From NCBI RefSeq assembly GCF_020829495.1, contig NZ_JAIVFQ010000025.1, forward strand, positions 1-64,000: a stretch of 64,000 nt of DNA, in the 5' to 3' direction. Positions 35,446-44,316 of this stretch are shown piece by piece. The notes beneath the pieces were generated by a model, which saw only the letters and a program-made list of their open reading frames with translations, searched no databases and was not told where the DNA came from. The DNA is from Nostoc favosum CHAB5714 (GTDB taxonomy: Bacteria; Cyanobacteriota; Cyanobacteriia; Cyanobacteriales; Nostocaceae). A program made the position numbers and the translations under genes. How positions within the stretch are numbered: the first letter of the stretch is position 1; the number at the start of each line of letters is the position of its first letter.

Positions 35446-36798
35446 CTAAGAAAGTAGGATCGAAAGTAGGGTCGAATCAGACCAAAACTGGTTAGAATTT
35501 ACACCTGATAGCAGTAATGTTTGTTTAGTGTCTCCAGAATTAAAACTCAAAAGGAGACCATCATCACTATCGATTATATTTCCTTGATAAAACATTTCAT
35601 CTAACCAAGTGTCAGCGTCAATACCATCCAAGCCCGTAAATTCAAGCTTATCAATACCAATTTTAAAATCTTGAATGACATCAAACTCACTTTTCAACAA
35701 TTTATCGCTAACTTTGAAAATATTATCGAAATTGATATCAATACCAATACCAGCTAGTAAATCTTGGGTGCGACCAAGCTTACCTGCCAACGAGCTATCG
35801 TTAACGCCAAAGTTGAAAACAAATTTGTCATAGCCGTCGCCACCAACTAAAACATCATCCCCCTTACCACCAATCAGAACGTCATCATCCCAACCGCCAT
35901 TTAGACTATCATTGCCTTGACCCCCAATTAGAGTATCATTCCCTTCGCCGCCTTCGAGGATATCATCGCCTTTCCCTCCATCCAGCTTGTCATCCCCTAA
36001 GCTGGCATAAATTTTGTCTTCCCTGTTACTTCCTTGAAGATCATCTTTCAAAACCGTGCCATAAGTAACATTTTTACCTAAATTGTTGATTAAAGTATCT
36101 CCTAAAAAAATAATATTACTGAGATTCATTTCTATTATTGTTATGTTGATGTCACGCTCCCAAGTTTTTTTATAACTACCAACGCTCTTTACTTTGAGGG
36201 AGTCCTCACCATTATCGCCGTCAATATCAGTAGTTTGCGGGATACTCTTAATACTAATATTACTACTTTTGCTAGATTTCAAATCAGCAATCTGCTCAGA
36301 GGAAACTAACTTACCGTGGATACCGAAATAATCTAATACCTTAGGTTTATAAGGATTTGTGGTATCTACTACCATTAAACAAATTATCCCCTTAGCCTGG
36401 TTATATTCAGTACCATAATTTTCAATTTCTTTAGCTTTTAGTGCTAAGTCTGCATTGAAATCGAAAGAGAAGGTTTTATAAGCATCAACTTTAAAACTAG
36501 CAACCACTTGTATTTCACTACTGGCAGTTCCTGCGAAAGAACCATCTAATCCGATGCCAGTGATGTCACTAAAGAGCCAAGAAAAAGTTGGGTCACTCTC
36601 ATAAATAGCTCCGGCTTGAGCCGTAACAATAGCAACTCCACTTTCAACCAACGCCTCTATCTCAGTGGTAGTCAAAGTTCCTGAGGGCTTTTGACTATAC
36701 TTTGAGGAAGAAGTAGACCCATTAGCGTTAGCAAAGTTAGGGTTGGGATTAGGAATTTGATTTACAGTTGGCTTTAAAAAGTGTGTCTGTGGCTGCAT
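35446..36798 (-). CDS. RTX calcium-binding protein with unique N-terminal domain (450 aa)
   Basis: About 250 N-terminal residues of unknown fold precede a block of RTX nonapeptides near residues 265-330 (GDDKLDGGKGDD, GNDTLIGGQGND, GDDVLVGGDGYD) that bind Ca2+ in a beta-roll. The C-terminal DVIQDFKIGIDKLEFTGLDG is the usual segment after the roll in type I secreted proteins. There is no N-terminal signal, consistent with C-terminal-signal T1SS export. It is last of a run of RTX genes downstream of a T1SS, which may export it. Residues in the N-terminal region do not match a known enzyme. Confidence 0.8.
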   Translation of the reverse strand: MQPQTHFLKPTVNQIPNPNPNFANANGSTSSSKYSQKPSGTLTTTEIEALVESGVAIVTAQAGAIYESDPTFSWLFSDITGIGLDGSFAGTASSEIQVVASFKVDAYKTFSFDFNADLALKAKEIENYGTEYNQAKGIICLMVVDTTNPYKPKVLDYFGIHGKLVSSEQIADLKSSKSSNISIKSIPQTTDIDGDNGEDSLKVKSVGSYKKTWERDINITIIEMNLSNIIFLGDTLINNLGKNVTYGTVLKDDLQGSNREDKIYASLGDDKLDGGKGDDILEGGEGNDTLIGGQGNDSLNGGWDDDVLIGGKGDDVLVGGDGYDKFVFNFGVNDSSLAGKLGRTQDLLAGIGIDINFDNIFKVSDKLLKSEFDVIQDFKIGIDKLEFTGLDGIDADTWLDEMFYQGNIIDSDDGLLLSFNSGDTKQTLLLSGVNSNQFWSDSTLLSILLS

Positions 36799-36919
36799 AA
36801 TATTTTCTGTTCCTGTTAAGTACTTTGTCTACAAAGATGTATGAGTGTATGCAACCCTATTTTGTGGAATTAGGCATAACGATCGCACAATCTCATAATT
36901 TCAGCAGTCATGTCAATTA

Positions 36920-37095
36920 TCCAGGGCGATCGTATCTAAATTATTTTTGGCCACAAACAAGGTATTGTTACTTTTATCCTCTATTGATGATGAGCTATAT
37001 TTAGTACCGCCTTGCAAAAGTCAGGCATTCAAAAGTTTTGTATATCAAGGCTTTTGCAAGTTTTAAAATGGTAGCTTCATTTCCGCCGCGCTGTA
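36920..37095. repeat. Duplicated spacer between RTX genes
   Basis: The stretch GGCGATCGTATCTAAATT through CTATTGATGATGA (36924-36992) is repeated almost exactly at 37772-37841 and with decay at 38645-38713. This shows the RTX genes were duplicated with their spacers. The part at 37015-37085 also shares a segment with 18023-18068. Confidence 0.7.
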
Positions 37096-37695
37096 CTAGT
37101 TAACCAGGTCAACGTTTACTACAACCGCAATTGGCTCAAAACCGCTAGGAAGTTCGGCAAAAATAAAAGTATCAGTTATCTCAGAGTTAGTTTCAAGTTT
37201 ATAATTCCCAATTGGAGGAAATTGCAACTGATCAATACCCTTCTCAAAGCCCAAAATAAGAGCATAGTCATTCTCGCCAGCAGCTGTATAATAAGAGCCA
37301 TTCGCATCCCCAAGCACAAATATATCTTTCACGCCATCGCCAGAAATATCTGTGACGTCGCCCTGATTGTCAACCGCACCGCCACCTATTAACACATCTC
37401 TCTCAAATGATGTTCCTGTACCACCGCCAAATCCATTGAGAGTGTCACTACCAGCACCCCCTACGAGAAAGTCTTCAAAGAATCCTTCAGGAGCATCTGG
37501 AGATCCGTTAGTACCTCCAATTAAATTATCATTACCATCGCCCCCAAATATTACGTCACTACCCTCATTTCCAGTGAGGGTGTCATTGCCAGCATTCCCA
37601 AAAAGCAAATCATCACCAAGACCTCCATTAAGGCTATCGTTATCGCCACCCCCATTGAGGGTATCATCGCTGCTAGTTCCTTGTAAGATTGCCAT
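37096..37695 (-). CDS. Small RTX calcium-binding protein (199 aa)
   Basis: It starts MAILQGTSSDDTLNGGGDND and carries about six RTX nonapeptides ([22 protein letters not shown]). The conserved C-terminal module [36 protein letters not shown] follows. There is no signal peptide. It is a paralogue of the next two genes, and the N-terminal 60 residues are almost identical to the 37960 product. It is probably secreted by a type I system, with structural or surface roles likely. Confidence 0.82.
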   Translation of the reverse strand: MAILQGTSSDDTLNGGGDNDSLNGGLGDDLLFGNAGNDTLTGNEGSDVIFGGDGNDNLIGGTNGSPDAPEGFFEDFLVGGAGSDTLNGFGGGTGTSFERDVLIGGGAVDNQGDVTDISGDGVKDIFVLGDANGSYYTAAGENDYALILGFEKGIDQLQFPPIGNYKLETNSEITDTFIFAELPSGFEPIAVVVNVDLVN

Positions 37696-37959
37696 ATTTT
37701 TTGTCTCTCAAAGTTGTAAATTTTACTATTATCTGCGCTGCTTAAATATTATTTATATTCTTGGTTCAAGCAGGGCGATCGCATCTAAATTATTTTTGGC
37801 CACAAACAAGGTATTGTTACTTTTATCCTCTATTGATGATAAGTAACCGCTCAATAATCCGAGGTAAATTGCTCAGTGACAAGCGTCAAATAGCGTAAAA
37901 TCTTTCCTGAACTGGTAGGTCGCCTCGATTTATTGAACGGATACGATGATGAACTATAC

Positions 37960-38565
37960 CTATGTAGTCAGGTTAACGTTTGCTACAATCGCAATTAGCT
38001 CATTACCGCCAGGAAGTTTGGCGAAAATCAAAGTATCAACCTCAGTTATCTGACTTCTAACTTCGAGTGTATAATTCACAGTTGTACTAAGTCCCAACTG
38101 ATCAATACCCTTCTCAAAGCCCAAAATAAGAGCATAGTCCCTGTCGCCAGCAGCTGTATAATAAGGGGCTTGCGTATCCCCAAGCACAAACACATCTCTC
38201 ACGCCATCGTCAGAAATATTTGTAACGTCGCCCTTATTGTCAACCGCACCGCCACCTATTAACTCATCTCTCTCAAATAATCTTGCTCTAGCACCGCCAA
38301 ATCCATTGAGAGTGTCACTACCAGCACCCCCTACGAGAAAGTCATCAAAAAATTCTTTAGGAGCAGATGGAGATCCGCTAAAACCTCCAATTAGATTATC
38401 ATTACCATCGCCCCCAAATATTACGTCACTACCCTCAGCTCCATTGAGGGTGTCATTGCCACCATTCCCAAAAAGCAAGTCATTACCAAGACCTCCATTA
38501 AGGCTATCGTTATTGCTACCCCCATTGAGGGTATCATCGGCGTTAGTTCCTTGTAAGATTGCCAT
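37960..38565 (-). CDS. Small RTX calcium-binding protein (201 aa), paralogue
   Basis: [20 protein letters not shown] begins an RTX block ([12 protein letters not shown] and others). The same C-terminal module follows ([34 protein letters not shown]), with a tail [20 protein letters not shown] shared with the 38723 product. The mosaic identity (N-terminus like the left neighbour, C-terminus like the right) points to tandem duplication with recombination. Confidence 0.82.
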   Translation of the reverse strand: MAILQGTNADDTLNGGSNNDSLNGGLGNDLLFGNGGNDTLNGAEGSDVIFGGDGNDNLIGGFSGSPSAPKEFFDDFLVGGAGSDTLNGFGGARARLFERDELIGGGAVDNKGDVTNISDDGVRDVFVLGDTQAPYYTAAGDRDYALILGFEKGIDQLGLSTTVNYTLEVRSQITEVDTLIFAKLPGGNELIAIVANVNLTT

Positions 38566-38722
38566 ATTTTTGTCTCCTAAAGTTGTAAACTTTACTATTA
38601 TCTGCGTTGCTGCTTAAATATTATTTATATTCTTGGTTTAAGCAGGGCGATCGCATTTATACTACTCTTGACCACTAAACAAGGTATTGTTAATTTCATG
38701 TTCTATTGATGATGAGCCATAC

Positions 38723-39772
38723 CTATCTAGTCAGGTCAACGTTTGCTACAATTGCAATTAGCTCATTACCGCCAGGAAGTTTGGCGAAAATCAAAGTATC
38801 AAGCTGAGTTATCTGAGAGGCTGTTTGAAGTTGATAATTCACAGATGGACTAAGTTGCAACTGATCAATACCCTTCTCAAAGCCTAAAATAAGAGCATAG
38901 TCACTCTCGCCAGCAACTGTATAAAAAGCGCCTTTCGCATCCCCAAGCACAAAGAAATCTTTCACGCCATCGCCAGAAACATCTGCGACGATGCCGTTTC
39001 TGTCAACCGCACCGCCACCTATTAACTCATCTCTCTCAAATAATTGTACAGTATCATCACCACCTGATCCTGCACCAGCGCCAAATCCATTGAGAGTGTC
39101 ACTACCAGCACCCCCTACGAGAAAGTCCGCAAAGAATCCTTCAGGAGCATCAGGAGAGCCGCTAAGGCTTCCAGTTAGACTATCATTACCATCGCCCCCA
39201 AATATTACATCACTACCCTGACCTCCATCAAGGGTGTCATTGCCAGCATCCCCAAAAACAAAGTCATCCCCTGCACTTCCGGAGAGATTATCATTTCCGA
39301 GTCCCCCATTCAGGGTGTCATTACCGAGACTTCCAAGGAGGGTATCATCGCCGCTATCCCCATTCAGCAAGTCATCACCAAGACTTCCACTCAGCAGATC
39401 ATCACCGCTACCCCCATTCAGGGTATCGTTACCAAGGTTGCCAAACAAGTTGTCATTCCCATCTCCCCCATTCAGTAGGGAATTACCACTGACACCTGTA
39501 GATATCCTGTCATTACCGCCTCCCCCAGTCAAAGTATCGTTACCACCAAGACCAAAAATCCTGTAACTCTTAGTATTAGTGTTTCCTTCTGGGACATTTA
39601 ATAGATCGTTGCCGCTAGTTCCTTGTAATAAAGTACTCCCACCTCCAGATGTACCGTTATTACCGTCTCTCCCGGTCAAGATATCGTTACTACGACTAAA
39701 AAGATTCGCGATCTTATCAGCATTATTATTGTCTCCTATATTGTTGCTGTCATTTCTTTCTACAATTGCCAT
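38723..39772 (-). CDS. RTX calcium-binding protein (349 aa), longest paralogue
   Basis: A polar N-terminus (MAIVERNDSNNIGDNNNADK) is followed by about fifteen nonapeptide repeats from residue 55 to 215 (GNDTLTGGGGND, GDDLLNGDSGDD, GNDTLDGGQGSD). The shared C-terminal module [27 protein letters not shown] ends the protein. It is likely the parent of the two shorter copies downstream. No signal peptide is present, so export by a T1SS is expected. Confidence 0.85.
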   Translation of the reverse strand: MAIVERNDSNNIGDNNNADKIANLFSRSNDILTGRDGNNGTSGGGSTLLQGTSGNDLLNVPEGNTNTKSYRIFGLGGNDTLTGGGGNDRISTGVSGNSLLNGGDGNDNLFGNLGNDTLNGGSGDDLLSGSLGDDLLNGDSGDDTLLGSLGNDTLNGGLGNDNLSGSAGDDFVFGDAGNDTLDGGQGSDVIFGGDGNDSLTGSLSGSPDAPEGFFADFLVGGAGSDTLNGFGAGAGSGGDDTVQLFERDELIGGGAVDRNGIVADVSGDGVKDFFVLGDAKGAFYTVAGESDYALILGFEKGIDQLQLSPSVNYQLQTASQITQLDTLIFAKLPGGNELIAIVANVDLTR

Positions 39773-40138
39773 ATTTTTTTACCTCGCAAATTCTTGGTTG
39801 AAGTTGCCAATGTGTAGTGGGTAATCATCCTAATAGGATGTTTTAAAAGTATTTTGCTGTGATTTTAGACACTTCTCGATCCCCCTAACCCATGCCAGTC
39901 GGTCAAAATAATTCGTAATTTATAATTCGTAATTCGTAATTATTACTCCACGACTGAAGTCGCTTGCTCGTCCCCTTTAAAAAGGGGGATTTAGGAGGAT
40001 CTAAAACGTTTTGATAGCAACAATAGGACTTTTAAAACATCCTTTTAGCTATTTTTGAGCGTTAGGTTCATTGCTAAATTATTGTTTTACTCAAAAATAT
40101 TTGTAAAAACTGCCCTAAAAATAGGCTAAATTAGCCCC
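39773..40138. other. Intergenic region with ATTCGTA heptads
   Basis: About 365 bases. Heptad units (AATTCGTAATT) occupy about 39911-39942, followed by a dispersed-repeat stretch (TCCCCTTTAAAAAGGGGGATTT, palindromic, about 39972-39993). No gene was recognised. Confidence 0.55.
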
Positions 40139-40573
40139 TCACAGGAAACTATCACCTATCGAATTGAAGCCTGTAAATCCGAAGTTGCTTAACAGGTTAT
40201 TATTTATTCCTATCCCAATCCCATCACCTAAAGATGAATTCAAATCAGTGATGACATTAGCACGCCCAGAAGCAGAAGTTGTTGTTGTACCTAGAAATAA
40301 ACTGCGATTAGTACCTCTGGTAAGTGTATCAGTGCCTAAATTGCTGACGAAAGTATCGTTATCTTGACCTCCTAATAGCAAATCGTTCGCGTTACCTGCG
40401 GTGTAGGAATTCGTGGCTACCACGGTACTCCTATTGGATCTTGCTCTTGGTACGAAAACTTCTTCACTCCTGTTAATGGTTAAACCTGTAGGGGAAGCAA
40501 TGCTGACGTTGATGCTGCCGCCGGCACCACTCATATTGACGTAGGACAGACCTGTTAAAAAAATACTGCTCAT
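40139..40573 (-). CDS. Small RTX-like protein (144 aa)
   Basis: The middle contains a degenerate RTX unit (AGNANDLLLGGQDNDTFVSNLGTDTLTRG). The C-terminus, DLNSSLGDGIGIGINNNLLSNFGFTGF, is Gly/Asn-rich like secretion-signal ends. There is no N-terminal signal peptide. It lies between the bacteriocin peptides and the RTX genes and could be another type I substrate. The family match is weak. Confidence 0.55.
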   Translation of the reverse strand: MSSIFLTGLSYVNMSGAGGSINVSIASPTGLTINRSEEVFVPRARSNRSTVVATNSYTAGNANDLLLGGQDNDTFVSNLGTDTLTRGTNRSLFLGTTTTSASGRANVITDLNSSLGDGIGIGINNNLLSNFGFTGFNSIGDSFL

Positions 40574-41453
40574 TAGATTTCCTCTTGATCTTGCTAGATA
40601 TAATATATACCGACTTGACCAGAGAGGAGAGGAGCAAGGAGCAGGGAGCAGTGGAGAAGATGGTGTAATTTCCCTACCAAGAGGGTTTCAGAGCAAATAA
40701 ATTTATTGATGCTTAATGTTAAATATTTATTTCGAGATGCATTACGACAGGAAATAATACGTCCAAGTTTCAGCAGACATAAATTTATTTATGGCGTTCT
40801 CCCCTAAGCTTTGTGCCCCCTGCCCCCTTTCCTCTTCTTTGACAGATAGTTATGATACTAAAGCTCAAGTATGAGTAGCCACAAACTGAAAACGAACGTA
40901 ATAATAGGGGTTTGTGCCCTTACGAATCAGCAAGCAAACACCATTAGTAATAGAGCGATAAGTTTGATGGTATGGGTAATGCTTACCGCTTGAAGGTAAC
41001 TAGGGGTATCGTCTCTTATGCTGAAGTTAACGTTGTTTTGTGAGTTTTGTGATATCCCTGGCTTTAGCTGAAATGTCCAGATGGTAAGACTTATAAAAAT
41101 GTTTTGGTTTACTGAGTATGGTACTTGTTTAGATGCTGAACTTTGGAGGCGCTACCCTAGCATTACTCGACTTGACAAGAGACTTCCTACATTAACAAAC
41201 AGATATCATTTTGCATAAAGAGGTAAGTCTTGCAACTGTCTAGTTAACTGTGTTAGGATTTAATTGAATTTAGAAAATTGCTGAAAACTATAAACCAAGA
41301 TAGTTTTCAGCAATCTTTGAACATCCAACAGTAGGTTGAGTAGAGTACAAGATAACCCAACAAAACAATTGCTATGGAGTGTTGGTTTTCTTACTCACTC
41401 TAACCTGCTTTTGTTTTTAGGCTTCAGCTTAACTAATCCAGTTGGATCAAGTA
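40574..41453. other. 880-base intergenic region, no supported gene
   Basis: It holds a GA-rich low-complexity run (GAGGAGAGGAGCAAGGAGCA, about 40625) and a CCCTGCCCCC run (about 40817). The rest is unique AT-rich sequence. No open frame with a ribosome site, RNA gene or terminator is convincing. A CTB-like leader motif was looked for and not found. Confidence 0.5.
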
Positions 41454-41750
41454 TTAGCGAACGGTAGCAGCAATAGCGTTAACGAAAGTCTCAGAGCGAT
41501 CGTCTTCGACTTGAACACCACCAATAACGCTGCTGAAGGTTCTGTTTCCGGTAGCATCAGCACTAACAACTAATTCAGCAGTGTTGCCTTGGATACCATT
41601 CAAGTTAGTGTTAACTGTCTTGGTGAAGCTTTCATTAACAACAGCTCTAACTGTCTTGTCTGCTGTGTAGATGTTGGCGATGTTAGTACCACGACCACCA
41701 AGAATTTCTTCGGAGGTATTTTCCAAGTAGTTTAGATCAGAAATAATCAT
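41454..41750 (-). CDS. CTB-family-type bacteriocin precursor 1 (98 aa)
   Basis: MIISDLNYLENTSEEILGG is a double-glycine leader with the LNYLE box seen in cyanobacterial secreted peptides, and cleavage after G18-G19 is predicted. The core (RGTNIANIYTADKTV onward to the C-terminus) has no Cys and is rich in Thr, Asn, Val and Ala, so lanthionine or disulfide chemistry is unlikely. A strong CAGGAGA Shine-Dalgarno lies upstream. It is the first of three near-identical tandem copies, and the C39-peptidase transporter lies in the same strand cluster. Antimicrobial activity is inferred from the family name, not shown. Confidence 0.75.
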   Translation of the reverse strand: MIISDLNYLENTSEEILGGRGTNIANIYTADKTVRAVVNESFTKTVNTNLNGIQGNTAELVVSADATGNRTFSSVIGGVQVEDDRSETFVNAIAATVR

Positions 41751-41821
41751 TTGAGTTTCTCCTGAAAAGTTTAGCTTTTGGGCGGAATCTTTGGCGTTAC
41801 AAAGTTGTCTTTGTTAGCCAA

Positions 41822-42115
41822 TTATACGGTAGCAGCAATAGCGTTAACGAAAGTCTCAGAGCGATTGTCTTCGACTTGTACACCACCAATAACGCTGCTG
41901 AAGGTTCTGTTTCCGGTAGCATCAGCGCTAACAACTAATTCAGCAGTGTTGCCTTGGATACCATTCAAGTTAGTGTTAACTGTCTTGGTGAAGCTTTCAT
42001 TGACAACAGCTGTAACTCTCTTGTCTGCTGTGTAGATGTTGGCGATGTTAGTACCACGACCACCAAGAATTTCTTCGGAGGTATTTTCCAAGTAGTTTAG
42101 ATCAGAAATAATCAT
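41822..42115 (-). CDS. CTB-family-type bacteriocin precursor 2 (97 aa)
   Basis: Nearly identical to precursor 1. It differs in the tail of the core (RVTAVV for TVRAVV, EDNRSE for EDDRSE) and lacks the last Arg. It has the same leader, Shine-Dalgarno and 5' leader RNA sequence. The start-to-start distance to precursor 1 is 365 bases. Confidence 0.75.
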   Translation of the reverse strand: MIISDLNYLENTSEEILGGRGTNIANIYTADKRVTAVVNESFTKTVNTNLNGIQGNTAELVVSADATGNRTFSSVIGGVQVEDNRSETFVNAIAATV

Positions 42116-42190
42116 TTGAGTTTCTCCTGAAAAGTTTAGCTTTTGGGCGGAATCTTTGGCGTTACAAAGTTGTCTTTGTTAGCCACATAA

Positions 42191-42484
42191 TTATACGGTA
42201 GCAGCAATAGCGTTAACGAAAGTCTCAGAGCGATTGTCTTCGACTTGTACACCACCAATAACGCTGCTGAAGGTTCTGTTTCCGGTAGCATCAGCGCTAA
42301 CAACTAATTCAGCAGTGTTGCCTTGTATACCAGCCAAGTTAGTGGTAACTGCCTTGGTGAAGCTTTCATTAACAACAGCTGTAACTCTCTTGTCTGCTGT
42401 GTAGATGTTGGCGATGTTAGTACCACGACCACCGAGAATTTCTTCAGAGGTATTTTCCAAGTAGTTTAGATCAGAAATAATCAT
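42191..42484 (-). CDS. CTB-family-type bacteriocin precursor 3 (97 aa)
   Basis: The ATG at 42484 (MIISDLNYLEN) follows CAGGAGAAACTCAA. The longer frame upstream is the untranslated leader. The core has KAVTTNLAGIQGN where the other two have KTVNTNLNGIQGN. It is 369 bases from precursor 2 and is probably the parent of the two duplicates, since its 5' leader is the most distinct. Confidence 0.75.
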   Translation of the reverse strand: MIISDLNYLENTSEEILGGRGTNIANIYTADKRVTAVVNESFTKAVTTNLAGIQGNTAELVVSADATGNRTFSSVIGGVQVEDNRSETFVNAIAATV

Positions 42485-42719
42485 TTGAGTTTCTCCTGAG
42501 AGTTGTAAATTATTTGTTTGCGGAATCTTTGGCGTTACAAACTTGTTTTTGTTAGCCACATAATTACTATAATTCATTTCTCAGGAAAGTCAATACTTTT
42601 TTTGATAATTTGTTTATTAAAAAAACTAATATATTGCCGCTTAAAACGATCATATACAAGCATATACAAGCATTGTTTAAAACCCAAAAAAAGCATACTA
42701 AAATTAGACAGTAATTGAA

Positions 42720-43420
42720 TTTATTACTGCCCATCAAGACTTATAGCGATTTAATTTAAGTTTTTAATCGCGCTAAAACAGCATTTTGTGGATGGATTTA
42801 CAAAATAGACAAAACGAAAACAATATTAAATTTTTAAGCAAACAATAGGAGCATCGGTAATATTTTGTAACACTAGAAAAATCTACCTTAAATCAGATAA
42901 GATAGTTAGCTAAAAAAACATTTGGAATTTAATAACCTATTTAGTCTTAATAAATAAGATATCTAGGAATTATTCGTGCGATCGCACATACATTTGCATC
43001 TGAACCTATCTGAGCCAATAGGGTTCAGTTAACAATACCTTCAGCAAAAACAGAGGTAGTCTAGCTTTTACCGAAATAGCCCAACACAAGAGTGTGCAAT
43101 ACTCGTAAGGGAAAACCTCAAGCACTAGTCCCGACGGACAGGACATGCAGCAACCTGCTTATCTACGTTCCCTGCGGGACGCTTACGCGCAGCTTGCTTC
43201 CCCGGAGGGGTACGCGCAGTGTGTCGTAGACACATGCTGATGCATCTATGTCAAAAAAACTGACTTTGATCAAGTATTTTACGCTTAATCCAAGCGTACT
43301 GCTATCTGAGTAACTGTTTTCATAGCCTTAATTTGTTGCTTTAACCAATCAGAAAATGATTTTCTAATGGTTTTTTGACGCAACTGTTCATCATAGTTGG
43401 GGTTCAATGATTTCTTTCAC
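42720..43420 (-). pseudogene. Decayed duplicate: PpiC-like foldase 3' end and downstream spacer
   Basis: 43302-43420 is homologous to the 3' end of the intact foldase gene (44370-44490): YDEQLRQK, then WLKQQIKAMKTVTQI, with a frameshift and stops near PQL. The spacer 42720-43005 is homologous to 44115-44395. Between them lies an insertion (43015-43301). The rest of the foldase gene is missing, so a whole precursor-foldase segment was duplicated and then degraded. Confidence 0.75.
43015..43301. mobile_element. 287-bp insertion flanked by a 9-bp direct repeat
   Basis: CTATCTGAG occurs at 43006-43014 and again at 43302-43310. The intact homologue has it only once, at the matching place (about 44382-44390). 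The inserted sequence has no clear terminal inverted repeats. It contains dispersed-repeat motifs (GACGCTTACGCGCAGCTTGC, GTGTCGTAGACACA). A transposition event with 9-bp target duplication is inferred. Confidence 0.6.
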
Positions 43421-43577
43421 CCAAAAAGGGAGAGAGAAGTCTTAACAGGGAACAGGAAATAATTTTTAAAGTTTAGCTGTGAGTCTGAAGCTCACTCAAA
43501 AAAAAAGATGTTTTTCGAGACGCGTAGCGTAAGAATTGCGTTGTCCAAGTTTTCAATCCCACCTTTAAAAATGTGGG

Positions 43578-43913
43578 TTAGTGGGTTGTGATCCCTGCTA
43601 CCTGTTGGTTGGGAGGATTCTGAATGGTAGCAGAAATAGCATTAACGAAAGTTTCAGAGCGATTCGCTTCGGTTTGCACACCACCAATGACGCTGGAGAA
43701 GGTATTATCGCCAGTAGCATCAGCGCTAACAACCAATTCAGCAACGTTTCCTGTTAAACCACCCAAGTTAGTGGTAATTGTCTTGGTGAAGGTTTCATCA
43801 ACATTAGCTGTAACTGTCTTGGTTGCAGTGTAGGAGTTGTTGATGTTGGTACCACGACCACCGAAAATTTCTTCCAAGGAATTTTCCAAGTAGTTTAGAT
43901 CAGAAATAACCAT
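43578..43913 (-). CDS. CTB-family-type bacteriocin precursor 4 (111 aa, divergent)
   Basis: MVISDLNYLENSLEEIFGG|RGTNINNSYTATKTVTANVD has the same leader box and double glycine as the tandem trio. The core is about 70 percent similar by eye, and the C-terminus is longer (IQNPPNQQVAGITTH). The ATG at 43913 follows CAGGAGAAACTCAA, so the Shine-Dalgarno region is conserved too. The upstream frame extension to 44015 is not needed. It sits between the foldase and its decayed duplicate. Confidence 0.75.
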   Translation of the reverse strand: MVISDLNYLENSLEEIFGGRGTNINNSYTATKTVTANVDETFTKTITTNLGGLTGNVAELVVSADATGDNTFSSVIGGVQTEANRSETFVNAISATIQNPPNQQVAGITTH

Positions 43914-44316
43914 TTGAGTTTCTCCTGAAAAGTGCAACTGTTTTTTAGGAATATTTTTCTTAACCAGTCTGTAACTGGTTATACAAATACTACAGTTTTT
44001 TCCTTGAAAAGTCAATTTTTTCTGATAAATTTGTGATTTAAAAAACTAATGTATTTAAGCTTAAAAAGGAACATGTATACTATTAGCTAATATTAAAAAA
44101 AGCTAAAATAATTTTAGGCATTAATAACCTTAGTTACTGCCCAGCAAGACTTATGAAGATTAAACTTAATTTTTTGAAGCACTAAGCTGGTAAGTTGTGG
44201 ATATATTCACAACTTACTAAAGAGAACAAATTATTAAATTTTAAGCAAGCATACCAGCATCTATAACATTTTTGAAATCTAAAAGCATCTACCTTTAGTC
44301 AGATAAATTTAATAAC

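Noticed and set aside
37367..39566. Plus-strand frames of Pro/Ser/Leu-rich proteins
   Set aside because: These are antisense to the RTX nonapeptide repeats, whose periodic codons leave the opposite frame open.
35446..39772. RTX genes as haemolysin-type toxins
   Set aside because: Only Ca-binding repeats and a common C-terminal module are present. No toxin, acyltransferase or enzyme domain was seen.
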